Part shown: positions 34,137 through 45,569 of the stretch, one piece after another | How the letters are laid out: each line of letters starts with the position of its first letter | Numbering within the stretch: position 1 is the first letter of the stretch | Assembly (NCBI RefSeq): GCF_017377575.1 | Contig: NZ_JAFREM010000004.1 | Coordinates: 372,001 to 436,000 of the forward strand | From: Candidatus Enterococcus moelleringii | GTDB lineage: Bacteria; Bacillota; Bacilli; Lactobacillales; Enterococcaceae | Reading direction: 5' to 3' | DNA length: 64,000 bases | The notes under the pieces: model-generated | Databases searched by the model: none | What the model saw: only the letters and a program-made list of their open reading frames with translations | Told to the model about the DNA's origin: nothing | Translations under genes and position numbers: made by a program

Positions 34137-35019
34137 CTTCAATTTCCCCCTCGTCTGAACTATCGGAACTGCTGCTGTGACTGGACGGTCCAGTCGGTAC
34201 CATCTGCCCATTCTTGTAGCTGATAGCTGCCAGCGCAAAACCGATCATGGCAATCGCCAACATTGGCAGAGAGTTAAAGACGCCGGTAAAGTCATCGACT
34301 ACACTGGCTACACTGCCGCCCAATAATTGCATGTTGGTAAAGACGGTTCCCAGCAAAGCGGTCAAGGTAAAGCCTAAAATCAAGTAAGGGAAGTGCTTCT
34401 TGACTGGCAAGTAGCGCAGCAAGATCGCAAACCCGACGGCTGGTAATACAGCCCCGGCAACAGATAGTCCATCACCCAACCATTTCAAATCGCCATTCAA
34501 GTAACCTACCACTTTTTCCACTAAGCCGCCGCCGAAAGCCAACGCTAGGAAAACCGGTGTCATTCGTGATAAGGACCACGGAAGGGCACCCATCAAGAAA
34601 TTACGTTCAATCCCTTTGTAGTTCATGTCATCGACTAATTTGTCGATTCGATGCGCGAAGAAGGTATTGGCAAAACGAGCCAAGATATCCAGCTGAATCA
34701 TCAAGCTGGCAACTGGTACCGCAATTGCGGCAATCGCTTGCTCAGGATTCATGCCTAAGGCTACGGTGAAAGCCGTTGCCAAGATTGTGCCTGAGTTGGC
34801 ATCAATTCTGGAAGCTCCCCCAAAGGTCCCAACCCCTAAAACGGTCAATTGCATACTGCCGCCGATAATTAAGCCGGCCTTCAAATCCCCCATCACTAAT
34901 CCGGTGAATAACCCAGCAAAAACCGGGGCGCTCAAGGAAGAGTACACTTGCAATTCATCTAAAATTTGGTACCCTGCGTATAATGTTAATAATAAGATCT
35001 GCCACCACATTATGTTCAT
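34123..35019 (-). CDS. PTS mannose-family EIIC component
   Basis: 298 residues, polytopic. QILLLTLYAGYQILDELQVYSSLSAPVFAGLFTGLVMGDLKAGLIIGGSMQLTVLGVGTFGGASRIDANSGTI-like EIIC features are present (named here by position, residues 6-80). It forms the sugar translocation site with EIID. The C-terminus is hydrophilic and rich in Ser and acidic residues (SHSSSSDSSDEGEIEDDEI), which is unusual. It starts 12 bp after EIIB. Confidence 0.92.
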   Translation of the reverse strand: MNIMWWQILLLTLYAGYQILDELQVYSSLSAPVFAGLFTGLVMGDLKAGLIIGGSMQLTVLGVGTFGGASRIDANSGTILATAFTVALGMNPEQAIAAIAVPVASLMIQLDILARFANTFFAHRIDKLVDDMNYKGIERNFLMGALPWSLSRMTPVFLALAFGGGLVEKVVGYLNGDLKWLGDGLSVAGAVLPAVGFAILLRYLPVKKHFPYLILGFTLTALLGTVFTNMQLLGGSVASVVDDFTGVFNSLPMLAIAMIGFALAAISYKNGQMVPTGPSSHSSSSDSSDEGEIEDDEI

Positions 35020-35031
35020 ATACTTAACCCC

Positions 35032-35511
35032 CTATTTGTTCAAAAGACTCATAAAGTCTTCTGCCTTATCACTTGGTACCATCTGAGCAACTAGGCGAAT
35101 CCCTTTGTCATTCAACTGCTTGAAGACTTCTATATCCTGATCCACCACATTAATCGATTTCGTAATCGACCGGGTTTCGTCGGTTTGCGACATGTTGCCG
35201 ACATTGATTTCTTCTAATGGTACCCCTAATTCCACCAGCTTCAACAAACGATCCGGTTTGCGGGCAATCACCAGCAAGCGTTGGGAATCGTATTTGCCGG
35301 CTAAAATGTTATTGGCTGCTTTTTCAATTGGCAAAACACTCAGCTTCACACCCGCCGGAGTTGCCAGCTTCAAGCCGCTTTTTTCAATATCGTTTTTTGC
35401 GACTTCATCATCCACTACCATGATGCGGGTAATGTTTAATTTCGTAGTCCACAAATTAGCAACCTGCCCATGTATCAAACGTCCATCAATTCTTACAGCA
35501 ATAATACTCAT
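35032..35511 (-). CDS. PTS mannose-family EIIB component
   Basis: 159 residues. VRIDGRLIHGQVANLW contains the phosphorylated His at about residue 15, and NVGNMSQTDETRSITKSI is the family mid-region. It transfers phosphate to the incoming sugar. The start overlaps the stop of the GH35 gene by 4 nt (ATGA-type), so the enzyme and transporter are translated together. Confidence 0.93.
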   Translation of the reverse strand: MSIIAVRIDGRLIHGQVANLWTTKLNITRIMVVDDEVAKNDIEKSGLKLATPAGVKLSVLPIEKAANNILAGKYDSQRLLVIARKPDRLLKLVELGVPLEEINVGNMSQTDETRSITKSINVVDQDIEVFKQLNDKGIRLVAQMVPSDKAEDFMSLLNK

Positions 35512-37292
35512 TTTTCTCCCTCTTTCATCTCTTTGTATAGTGGTTTAGCCAGCAACTGGATTTCTGGCTGGTAACGTCCTTCGGTTTCAAATACGACAAT
35601 TTCGTTGTTCCCTGTTTTTAAATAGCCTTTAGGAATATACAGGGAAAGCGTAGGCCCAACGTCCCAGAAACGACCGATGTTCACATCGTTGACAAAGACA
35701 ACGCCTTTACCAAAGCCGGTCATATCAATAAAACAATCAGCAGTTTCTGTCAACTCTACTTCATAACGATAAAAGCTTGGCTGCTGCGGCTGCCACGTGC
35801 CGGAATAATCCACGTCAGCAACACCTTCCAGCGGCAAACCATACTGTAACCACTCAGTCATAAAATGCAAATCCGCCATCACGCCGGTGCGAATCCCTTT
35901 TTTCTGGGTATCGGCAAACAATTTATGCCCGTAATTCACCCGCCCCATATTTTCCAGCAGAATATCAACTTGATTCTCAGCTTGATCCAGCGAAACAAAA
36001 ATGTCTTCGCCAATCTCGGTTTGATATTGGGTCGCTTGATGCGCTCCGTTCAAGTACAGCTGCGCTCGATCACGGCCATCAATAATTCGCAGACGTTCTT
36101 TGTCGGCGTCTTTTACCATCGTCGTTCGATAAAGCAGGTAACCGGTATTTTGCCCCAGCTCCTCCATCGATTGAGGATAAAGGGCTTTCACTGGTTGACT
36201 CACTGTTTCTAAAGTCGCAAACAAACTGACTTTATCCTGCAGCGGAATACTATCTACTACCATAGCTTCCTTAATTAACGGCTCCTGTTGCGGAATCTCT
36301 GGATACAGCTCATGAACCATCCGTTGCAACGCATAATACTTATCAGTTGGATTGCCTTGTTCATCTAAAGGTGCCCCGTAATCATAAGAAGTAATTTGCG
36401 GCAAATCGATTACTCCGCGAGCGGAGCAGCCGTTCATAAAGCCGAAGTTGGTCCCGCCGTGGAACATGTACAGGTTGATACTGCCGATTGCCAAAGCCTC
36501 TTTCACAGCCTCTGCCAACTCTTCAGCATCCCGCTGCACGATCGGCTCCTTCCAACGATTGAACCAGCCATCCCAAAATTCCATGCACATCAAGGGCCAC
36601 TTCTTGCCATGTTCCGCGAAAAAGCTTTCCATGTCGGCGAAGTTTTCTTTGGCCTTGGAACCGAAGTTGCCGGTCACCAAAATGTCTTCTTCGATCATGC
36701 TGCCAGCTCGTAAAGTGGCATGCCAAGGGCCGTCTGACGTGAAGAAGGGCCCCTCGATTCCCCGTTCTTTCATCAGATCGCGCACTGCCCGCAAGTAAGC
36801 TTTGTCCTCACCATAAGAGCCATATTCATTTTCAATTTGAATCATTAAGATGTTGCCGCCTTGAGTCAGCTGATGGGGCTTGATTTTCTCCATCAAGACA
36901 TCGTAGTAATCCGCCACATGCTTCAGATAAGCCGGATCAGAGGAACGAATTCGCCCCTTTTCCTCCAGCAGCCAGGCGGGAAATCCGCCGAACTCCCACT
37001 CGGCACAAATGTAAGGCGACGGTCGAACAATCGCATATAAGCCCAGCTCCTGGGCAATTTCCAAAAACCGCTCCAAGTTTAAAATGTCGTCAAAATGATA
37101 GCTGCCTTTTTGCGGCTCGTGCAAATTCCAAGGAACATAGGTTTCCACCGTATTGAACCCCAACGCCTTCAAGTTGTACAGCGAGTGATACCAATCATCT
37201 GGCTGGACCCGAAAGTAATGAATCGCTCCTGACATGATCTTAAAGGGCTGCCCATTTAGCAGAAAATCTTCTTTAATCTCAAATGTATCCAA
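35508..37292 (-). CDS. bgaC: GH35 beta-galactosidase, BgaC/GnbG type
   Basis: 594 residues, the same size as pneumococcal BgaC (595), with matching segments. The N-terminal FKIMSGAIHYFRVQPDDWY opens the barrel; MIQIENEYGSYGEDKAYLR holds the acid/base Glu; LMCMEFWDGWFNRW holds the nucleophile Glu; and SINLYMFHGGTNFGFMNGCSARG follows. No signal peptide, so it is intracellular. BgaC prefers Gal-beta-1,3-GlcNAc, while the lactobacillar GnbG cleaves the phosphorylated disaccharide. A PTS neighbour favours the latter. The start is read as TTG 37292 because AGGAGGG ends 3 nt upstream of CTT-TTG; upstream ATGs lie before this site. Confidence 0.9.
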   Translation of the reverse strand: MDTFEIKEDFLLNGQPFKIMSGAIHYFRVQPDDWYHSLYNLKALGFNTVETYVPWNLHEPQKGSYHFDDILNLERFLEIAQELGLYAIVRPSPYICAEWEFGGFPAWLLEEKGRIRSSDPAYLKHVADYYDVLMEKIKPHQLTQGGNILMIQIENEYGSYGEDKAYLRAVRDLMKERGIEGPFFTSDGPWHATLRAGSMIEEDILVTGNFGSKAKENFADMESFFAEHGKKWPLMCMEFWDGWFNRWKEPIVQRDAEELAEAVKEALAIGSINLYMFHGGTNFGFMNGCSARGVIDLPQITSYDYGAPLDEQGNPTDKYYALQRMVHELYPEIPQQEPLIKEAMVVDSIPLQDKVSLFATLETVSQPVKALYPQSMEELGQNTGYLLYRTTMVKDADKERLRIIDGRDRAQLYLNGAHQATQYQTEIGEDIFVSLDQAENQVDILLENMGRVNYGHKLFADTQKKGIRTGVMADLHFMTEWLQYGLPLEGVADVDYSGTWQPQQPSFYRYEVELTETADCFIDMTGFGKGVVFVNDVNIGRFWDVGPTLSLYIPKGYLKTGNNEIVVFETEGRYQPEIQLLAKPLYKEMKEGEK

Positions 37293-37322
37293 AAGCTCCC
37301 TCCTCATTGTAATCGCATTCAC

Positions 37323-37360
37323 TATATTAATATACTAAATTTTATTAAATCGAATGTCAA
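37323..37360 (-). promoter_or_regulatory. Promoter and operator of the GH35-PTS unit
   Basis: Minus-strand TTGACA (37355-37360), 17-nt spacer, TAGTAT (37332-37337). The perfect 12-bp palindrome TATATTAATATA (37323-37334) overlaps the -10 and the transcription start, a good repressor site for the divergent GntR protein. Confidence 0.75.
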
Positions 37361-37457
37361 CAGTTTTAAATACTTGAACTTGTGGTAAAATCATCCTTGA
37401 AAGGGTATCCGAAAGAACTTTAATCCAATTCTTAGTAAACACTCATGGAGGAAGACT

Positions 37458-38168
37458 ATGGCCACACCTAAATATCAACTCATAAAAGATGAATTAAAGC
37501 AGCAAATCATTTCCGGCCGGTTTGAAAACGGCGACAAGTTTTATACTGAATCAGAACTCACTCAAATGTATAACGTCAGCTCCATCACTGTGATTCGTGC
37601 CATGAACGAATTAGTCAAAGACGGCTTCATCGTGCGTCACCAAGGCCGCGGTTCCTTTGTCTCCCGGGCCCGCAAAGGCAAGCTGGTGGAATTCTCGGAC
37701 ATTGAACTGTTCTCTATCAACAATGACCAGGTGAAGGTGTTGTCTATTACCCGCGGCAATGATCCGGTTTATCTGAATCACCTGAAGCTGCCGCTAACTG
37801 CCTATTACTACTGCATCGAACGGCTGCGCACCACCGGCGGAACACCCTATCTTTATCACCAAACTTATTTGCCGGAGCAATATGTCAACGCCAACTACCC
37901 GGATTTAAGCTACTACAATTCGATTTATCAACGCTTCAAGCTGGATTACAATATCCACATGAACGAAGAAGACTTTGTGGAAACCAATCAAATCAAGTTC
38001 CCGACACCGGCAGCGGCTGCTGAAAAACTGCTGATTGCCCAAGAGGAGCCTTCCGTCCTGCAAATTCGTATCACTAAACGGCGCGATACGGAACAGGTGC
38101 TGGAATATGTGGAAACCTACAAAAAATGGGACTTCTACAAAATTGAACTCGTTTCCCAATCTCTTTAA
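37458..38168 (+). CDS. GntR-family (HutC/UTRA) regulator
   Basis: 236 residues. An N-terminal winged helix (KDELKQQIISGRFENGDKFYTESELTQMYNVSSITVIRAMNELVKDGFIVRHQGRGSFV) is followed by a UTRA effector domain (from about 75). HutC-type regulators sense sugar phosphates or similar ligands. It is divergent from the GH35-PTS unit and likely represses it through the palindrome at 37323-37334. RBS GGAGGA lies 6 nt before the ATG. Confidence 0.9.
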   Translation: MATPKYQLIKDELKQQIISGRFENGDKFYTESELTQMYNVSSITVIRAMNELVKDGFIVRHQGRGSFVSRARKGKLVEFSDIELFSINNDQVKVLSITRGNDPVYLNHLKLPLTAYYYCIERLRTTGGTPYLYHQTYLPEQYVNANYPDLSYYNSIYQRFKLDYNIHMNEEDFVETNQIKFPTPAAAAEKLLIAQEEPSVLQIRITKRRDTEQVLEYVETYKKWDFYKIELVSQSL

Positions 38169-38170
38169 CG

Positions 38171-40132
<1,962 letters not shown>

Positions 40133-40142
40133 GTTCTTCCTC

Positions 40143-41315
40143 CTACTTGTACTGGTGAATCGTAACGCCTTTAACCACACGGTTGACTGTGCCGGTTGGC
40201 GACGGTGTATCCGGCGTGTTTTCCACCTTCACTGAGGTAAGCAAGGCCACGGTTTGGGCCACCATAACATAGGCTAACGCCAAGTAACCGTCCGGCAGCA
40301 AGAAGTTATCCGCCGTAAATTCAAAGCTGTCACCAGAGAAATTCCGTTCCCCCGGTTGGGTAATCGCAATCGTTCCGGCTGCGATCCCGTCTTCGTGCAC
40401 TTCTTCTAGCACATCCAGATCGTAATCTCGTGTATAGGAATCATTGTTGACGAAGCCGAACATCAAGGTTTTTTCATTAATAAAGGATTTCGGTCCATGA
40501 CGGAAGCCCATCGATGAATCAAACACCGTTGAGACTTTGCCGGCGGTTAATTCCAAAATTTTCAATTGCGCTTCTCGGGTTAAGCCAGACAAGCTGCCGG
40601 AGCCCACATAAACGATCCGGTTGAAGTCGCGATCGACAATGGCTTGAATTTCTGCTTCCCGACTAATCACTTCTTGGCCTAACTTGCTTAACACTTCAAC
40701 ATAGTGTTTTTTATCAGCTAAATCGGTTTCATTAAAAGTTAGCAACGCGCCTAAAGTCATACAGCTGAAGCTGCCGGTCATGGCAAAGCCGTCATCGTTA
40801 GAGCGTTTTGGCATCAGCAATAATAAACTGTGCTCATCCGCCTGGCTGATTTGGGCTAATTGACCTTCTTCGGCACAAGTAATCGTTAAATGATGCAGCG
40901 TGTCCACCACTTGGTTCGCCACTTCTACTGCCGCGATACTTTCTGGACTGTTGCCGCTGCGGGCAAAAGAAACCAGTAAAGTTGGGACATCCTGCCATAA
41001 ATATTCCTTGGGAGCCGCCACGATATCGGTAGTTCCGATACTTTCAAAAATATAGTCATGATGATTGCCGTGGGCGTTCAAGTAAGGAACCAACGTATCC
41101 CCCACATATTGGGAAGTTCCCGCTCCGGTGAAAATCACCCGCGTTCTTTGGCCGTTAGCCTGACTCTTCACTTCGGCTAGGAAGTCTTCAATCTTGGTCA
41201 AATTCTCCTGATAAATCGTGAAGGCTTCTTGCCATAATTCCGGTTGTTGGCGAATTTCCCGGGTGGTAATTTCCGCCCCCATTTTTTCTAATTCTGCTGC
41301 TGTTAATGAATACAT
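40143..41315 (-). CDS. agaS: SIS-domain galactosamine-6-phosphate deaminase/isomerase
   Basis: 390 residues with two SIS domains. [44 protein letters not shown] and [45 protein letters not shown] are typical of AgaS. It converts galactosamine-6-phosphate to tagatose-6-phosphate and ammonia, feeding the kinase and aldolase that follow. ATG 41315 has AAGGAGAG 8 nt upstream. The enzyme needs deacetylated substrate, but no NagA/AgaA gene is in the window. Confidence 0.92.
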   Translation of the reverse strand: MYSLTAAELEKMGAEITTREIRQQPELWQEAFTIYQENLTKIEDFLAEVKSQANGQRTRVIFTGAGTSQYVGDTLVPYLNAHGNHHDYIFESIGTTDIVAAPKEYLWQDVPTLLVSFARSGNSPESIAAVEVANQVVDTLHHLTITCAEEGQLAQISQADEHSLLLLMPKRSNDDGFAMTGSFSCMTLGALLTFNETDLADKKHYVEVLSKLGQEVISREAEIQAIVDRDFNRIVYVGSGSLSGLTREAQLKILELTAGKVSTVFDSSMGFRHGPKSFINEKTLMFGFVNNDSYTRDYDLDVLEEVHEDGIAAGTIAITQPGERNFSGDSFEFTADNFLLPDGYLALAYVMVAQTVALLTSVKVENTPDTPSPTGTVNRVVKGVTIHQYK

Positions 41316-41317
41316 GC

Positions 41318-42058
41318 TCAACTCTCCTTGTTCGTACGAATATGACGTATCTTGTAATGGAAATGATCGGCGCGGGCGACACTTAAGGTAAATTCGATGA
41401 TCTCGTTCTTCATGTTGTAGGTTGAACGGCTCAAATGCAGTACCGGCGCACCCTCGGGAATTTCCAATAATTTTGCATCTTCTTTTTGTGCAATGCTGGC
41501 GAATAATTCTTCATCGGCTAAACGCACCGTTTGCTCAAAGTCTTCTGAAAACAAATCATACAGCGGCTTGCTTCTTAACAACTGTTCGTCCAGCGACATA
41601 AATAATTTCACTGGCAGATAGGAATCCTCCACCATCAATGGTCGTTGATCCGCCAAACGCAAGCGGCTCAGCTTAAAAAGAGGTTCGCCTAAAGGCAGAT
41701 TCATGTGTCTGGCGATGTATTTATCCGCTTCCAATTTCTCAAAAGATAAAATCCGCGTCTCCGGTGTTCGCCCCAGATCCTTCATTTGTTCCGTGAAGCT
41801 GTAGGCCCCAGCCAAATCCGCTCCATCCTTCGTCAAGTCAGAAACAAACGTGCCTTTGCCGTGCCGGCGATAAATACTGCCGGTGGCTTCCAATTCCTGC
41901 AGAGCCAAGCGAACCGTCGTCCGACTTACTCCATATTGAGCGGTTAATTCCCTTTCCGACGGCAATTTGTCGTGGGGAACCATGCTGCTGTCGATCCGCT
42001 CCTGCAGCACATCCACTAATTGATGATACAAAGCTTTGTTTTTAAACGAATGTTCCAT
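41318..42058 (-). CDS. GntR-family (HutC/UTRA) regulator of the aga genes
   Basis: 246 residues. Winged helix YHQLVDVLQERIDSSMVPHDKLPSERELTAQYGVSRTTVRLALQELEATGSIYRRHGKGTFVSD, then UTRA domain (MVEDSYLPVKLF, VLHLSRSTYNMKNEIIEF). First gene of the regulator-agaS-lacD-lacC unit, its stop only 2 bp before the agaS ATG. A palindrome TGGTTATAACCA in its leader suggests autoregulation. It is distinct from the GntR at 37458. Confidence 0.9.
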   Translation of the reverse strand: MEHSFKNKALYHQLVDVLQERIDSSMVPHDKLPSERELTAQYGVSRTTVRLALQELEATGSIYRRHGKGTFVSDLTKDGADLAGAYSFTEQMKDLGRTPETRILSFEKLEADKYIARHMNLPLGEPLFKLSRLRLADQRPLMVEDSYLPVKLFMSLDEQLLRSKPLYDLFSEDFEQTVRLADEELFASIAQKEDAKLLEIPEGAPVLHLSRSTYNMKNEIIEFTLSVARADHFHYKIRHIRTNKES

Positions 42059-42079
42059 CTAAATCCCTACCTTCATAAC

Positions 42080-42128
42080 TGGTTATAACCACAAGACAAG
42101 TATAGGGTGGTTTTTTCAGGCCTGTCAA
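42080..42128 (-). promoter_or_regulatory. Promoter and GntR-type operator of the aga unit
   Basis: Minus-strand TTGACA (42123-42128), 18-nt spacer and TATACT (42099-42104). The perfect palindrome TGGTTATAACCA (42080-42091) lies just downstream, close in form to NagR/DasR-type sites (TGGTCTAGACCA). Confidence 0.75.
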
Positions 42129-42259
42129 GGAAGCGAGAATAAGCAAACAGCAAAACAGCCTTCAAACCGCGCTATATCAGTTCCAATTTTTTTATATAAT
42201 AATTTCGAAACTTTTTGATTCGCGATGAAATCGCTTTATTTAAATACCAATCCAACCCA

Positions 42260-42321
42260 AAATCTAATACCAGTTGGCTTGTTTTCGTGACAAATCTAAT
42301 ACCAGTTGATTTATTTAGTGA
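42260..42321. repeat. Two tandem copies of a 32-bp repeat
   Basis: AAATCTAATACCAGTTG recurs at 42260 and 42292, each followed by a T-rich stretch ending GTGA. On the minus strand the core reads CAACTGGTATTAGATTT, which shares AACTGGT with the operator at 42080. It lies between the phosphoesterase terminator and the aga promoter. Confidence 0.6.
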
Positions 42322-42357
42322 AAAAAATCACTGACTCAACCTGCGAGTCAGTGATTT
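42321..42357 (-). terminator. Terminator after the phosphoesterase gene
   Basis: AAATCACTGACTC / GAGTCAGTGATTT perfect 13-bp stem, T run on the minus strand. Confidence 0.9.
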
Positions 42358-42362
42358 CTGAT

Positions 42363-43172
42363 TTAAAAATGTAATTGAAACACCGAAATTTCCGGTGGTA
42401 CACCCATGCGGGCATGGATCTTAGTAGTCCCCAGTCCGGTGTTAACGTACAGCTGGGTATGATCGCTTAATTCATACAGACCCCGCACATACTTTTCTGC
42501 CAGGACATTTTTGACTTCAACGAAAGGTAGGCGCACCTGTCCGCCATGACTGTGGCCGGCTAAAATTAGCTGGGTATTGGTGCCGATAAAGCCATCCGCC
42601 ACATCTGGCTCATGAGTCAGCATAATCGAATAATCGTAGCCTTGGCGATAAGCCAGCGCCTCGTCAATCGAAGGATTACCTAACAAGGAATCATCCAATC
42701 CACCGATAAAGACCTGCTTGCCATCCGCCAGCGAAATGGTTTCCCCGGCGTTTTTCAACACTTCAAAGTTCGCCGCGTTCATCACCTGTTCGTACACTCG
42801 CGCAGCTCCGCCGCCGTAATCATGATTGCCCCACACTGCATACTTGCCGATGGTAGCCTTCATTTCACTCAGCTTAGCGATAATTTCCTGTTCGTGATTG
42901 TATTGGGCGTAATTATCGAACAAATCACCGGTAAAAACGATGATGTCAGGATTTTCCTTGTTCACCTTTTTAATTACCTTGTCCAAGCGATTGGTGGCGT
43001 AGCTCTCCGACACTTGAATATCGGAAAGCTGAACCACCTTTAATTCCTCCGGCTTCGACTGATCCCCTAAATGAAGGCGATGCACAATCGCCAAATTCGG
43101 CTCAATCTTAAAGGCATAAACCGGCACAAACAGCAGGATCAGTACAATTCCTAATAAAATTTTTTTCAGCAT
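42363..43172 (-). CDS. Calcineurin-like metallophosphoesterase, membrane-anchored
   Basis: 269 residues. One N-terminal membrane anchor (LLGIVLILLFVPVYAF) is followed by a metallophosphoesterase domain with the metal motifs VVQLSDIQVS, VFTGDLFDN, AVWGNHDYGGG, MLTHEPDV and LAGHSHGGQVRLP. This arrangement matches the YkuE/YaeI group, which acts on lipid-linked substrates in some species. RBS GCAGGG precedes the ATG. It follows the putative glycosidase gene by 21 bp on the same strand. Confidence 0.9.
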   Translation of the reverse strand: MLKKILLGIVLILLFVPVYAFKIEPNLAIVHRLHLGDQSKPEELKVVQLSDIQVSESYATNRLDKVIKKVNKENPDIIVFTGDLFDNYAQYNHEQEIIAKLSEMKATIGKYAVWGNHDYGGGAARVYEQVMNAANFEVLKNAGETISLADGKQVFIGGLDDSLLGNPSIDEALAYRQGYDYSIMLTHEPDVADGFIGTNTQLILAGHSHGGQVRLPFVEVKNVLAEKYVRGLYELSDHTQLYVNTGLGTTKIHARMGVPPEISVFQLHF

Positions 43173-43193
43173 GTCTTCCCTGCTTTCTTTGGT

Positions 43194-45569
43194 TTATTGA
43201 TTTTCAATCACCGTTTGCTTGCCGTGATTGGTAATTAACGCCGTATGTGGCTGCAATGTCTCTCCATTTACGGTTTGAGCTTGATCAGAGAAATTGGCGA
43301 TGACCGACAAGTCCTTGCCGTAGTTAGTTTCCTGTACCAATTTGTCCTCAGTTAAATAATTGAAGTCCGTCATTTCTTGATTAATTGCACTAGTTTGGAA
43401 AGCTTCCCAGTTTTTGCTGTTGGTAATGAGGTCCTGTTTACGCTCGTTCCAAGTCGCCGCATCCAAGTGCACCAATGGCGGTACATTGTACAAATATTCC
43501 TTCAAGCGGCGATTTTGTACTTCGTCTTGGATTTTGTAGCTGTCCCATTCCCAGTGGTGGGTGGTAATTACGGATTCGTTATAGACCAATTTGTACAACG
43601 GCAGGCTGTAAACCGGATCGATCGTAGTTGCTTTGTACTCATCCTTAACCGGAACCTGCTTCGAGTAACGCTCAGGAATCCCGTCGCCTAAAGCCGCATA
43701 GCCACCTACATAATAAGGACTTTCTTTGTTTTCCCGCATGTCAGGATCACTCCAGGCAATCACCGGCGTTTCCAAGCCATGAGCGAAGACCATGCCCTGA
43801 TTGAAGTAATCATTTCCGGTTTCGGTTCCGATCACTAGCCCTTTTTTCGCCAAACCATCTGCCCGTTTCAAGCGGGCTTGAACATCCTCATCCATCGAAG
43901 TTGGATGCTCCGGATTAAAGTCATTGTAAATTTCCCCGGCTGCATCAGTATCCAAGAACCAAGTGTTAAAGGGAACTTCCTTGGAAGTCGTCTGCTTCAA
44001 GCGGTATTGCCATTCATCACCAATCAAGGTTTGGTTCACCTTGCGTCCCTTGCCTAAGAAACCAGAAACATATTCGCCAGAAGGCTTCATGATGGTTTTA
44101 TTGTTGTAAACATTGGTATTGTTCTTAAAGCCAGCGGTATTCCAGTCAATCGAAGGAGTTTCGTGAATCGATTGATACGAATCGTATGGTCCAATTAAAT
44201 AGCCGTCTTTTTTGGCTGTCTGTACAAATTGCGGATTGATTAAGCCTTCGTTCCAGTTAGCTAGACCAATCCAGGAATTGTTAATCCCACTGTCCTTCAT
44301 GTCCTTGATCACATCGGAGCTGGTGCTTTGCCCCCACTGATCCAGCGCCACGGTGCTGTCCTTCAATTCAACCTTCAACAGCTGCTTGTTAATGGCAAAG
44401 CGTTTTTCCGTCGGCATATCTTCCTTCGTCTTCTTCAAATATTCCTGATCCTTTTTATCCAATGTCGGAAAGACTTCCGCATTGTAAAAATCCGGATAAG
44501 CCAAGACGGTGTTCAAGCCAGTTAAAATCGTGTTCTTCTCATATTTATAAGCCTCGCCGTTGTTCAACGCCGTAATCGCATTGTCAAATTCATCCCGGCC
44601 ATCCTCTGAATATTGCTCCAGCAAATCACCAACGTGCTGATACAATTTCTGATGGTCCTCTTTTTGCAGCTTCTGCCACTTCACTTCATCGGCAGTCAAA
44701 ATCCGACTTTGCCAGAAATAGATATGAGGTGCACCGATCAGCTTGCTCACTTCCGGTGTGGTTTTAGCTTTATCTGCCAATGAAGTAAATTGATCGTTCT
44801 CAATCCGGTTCTTTTGATACAGCTTCGCCACCGCCACTGGATCATTGTCGGATAAGTAAATATCGTACTTTTGTGAGTCTTTCCGGTTGAAACGATTCAG
44901 CGAAGTCTTCAACTGAAAATCAATCGTCGGTGTGGTCGTATCTTCAGCCAATTCTTTGTTAAAATTGTCCTCCATTACCACAGTTGCCGCAGTATTGTCC
45001 TGCACCGCAGATAGAAACGACATAGAGAAACTTTCGTTTAAATCCAACGTATCATTTTCCTGGAAATAGCTTTGCCAGCTGGCATTATCGGCGGGAATAC
45101 TTTTCCCTTCCCCAATCGGCAAATAGTAAGTGTCCCCTTGAATCTTCGGAAAATCGATTTCTTCCACCTCATCTGATTGCGGCGTCATTTCCACTTCCAA
45201 GTGATCGTCTTTTTTCGTTACCTTCACTTGAATCCCTTTATCCGGATAATCCCAGGAAATGGCGTCCTTTGATTTTTTGACGTTCGCCACCGTTGCGCCC
45301 TCATTGCCGGCAAAGGTAAACGCGTGATCCTTTGAACGCAAAGTAATTTGGAAGGTCTCCGGATCGATGTCAAAATCAAAATCCTTAATGCTGTATTTTT
45401 CGTCTTCTTTTAAAACTTTTTTTTCGTCAAATTTTAACGCCACCGGCGTCGCGTCTGCCTGCCCGCTCTTTTTTTGATGGGCCGCCATTGAAACCAGCGT
45501 ACCGCCTGATAAAAGCAAAGCAGCCGTTAAACCGCCGATGATGACTTTCTTTTTGGTTCTATTATTCAT
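43194..45569 (-). CDS. Large secreted putative glycoside hydrolase
   Basis: 791 residues with an N-terminal basic-hydrophobic signal (KKKVIIGGLTAALLLSGGTLVSMAA). A beta-rich first part (about 40-260) is followed by a barrel-like region with WFLDTDAAGEIY, KKGLVIGTETGNDYFNQG and ETPVIAWSDPDMRENKESPYYVGG, then a small beta domain near the end. The paired DTDA and GTETG segments recall the nucleophile and acid/base of GH101/GH129-type alpha-N-acetylgalactosaminidases, and the neighbour is a galacto-N-biose locus. That assignment is inference. No LPxTG or C-terminal anchor is seen. RBS TAGGAGG. Confidence 0.55.
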   Translation of the reverse strand: MNNRTKKKVIIGGLTAALLLSGGTLVSMAAHQKKSGQADATPVALKFDEKKVLKEDEKYSIKDFDFDIDPETFQITLRSKDHAFTFAGNEGATVANVKKSKDAISWDYPDKGIQVKVTKKDDHLEVEMTPQSDEVEEIDFPKIQGDTYYLPIGEGKSIPADNASWQSYFQENDTLDLNESFSMSFLSAVQDNTAATVVMEDNFNKELAEDTTTPTIDFQLKTSLNRFNRKDSQKYDIYLSDNDPVAVAKLYQKNRIENDQFTSLADKAKTTPEVSKLIGAPHIYFWQSRILTADEVKWQKLQKEDHQKLYQHVGDLLEQYSEDGRDEFDNAITALNNGEAYKYEKNTILTGLNTVLAYPDFYNAEVFPTLDKKDQEYLKKTKEDMPTEKRFAINKQLLKVELKDSTVALDQWGQSTSSDVIKDMKDSGINNSWIGLANWNEGLINPQFVQTAKKDGYLIGPYDSYQSIHETPSIDWNTAGFKNNTNVYNNKTIMKPSGEYVSGFLGKGRKVNQTLIGDEWQYRLKQTTSKEVPFNTWFLDTDAAGEIYNDFNPEHPTSMDEDVQARLKRADGLAKKGLVIGTETGNDYFNQGMVFAHGLETPVIAWSDPDMRENKESPYYVGGYAALGDGIPERYSKQVPVKDEYKATTIDPVYSLPLYKLVYNESVITTHHWEWDSYKIQDEVQNRRLKEYLYNVPPLVHLDAATWNERKQDLITNSKNWEAFQTSAINQEMTDFNYLTEDKLVQETNYGKDLSVIANFSDQAQTVNGETLQPHTALITNHGKQTVIENQ

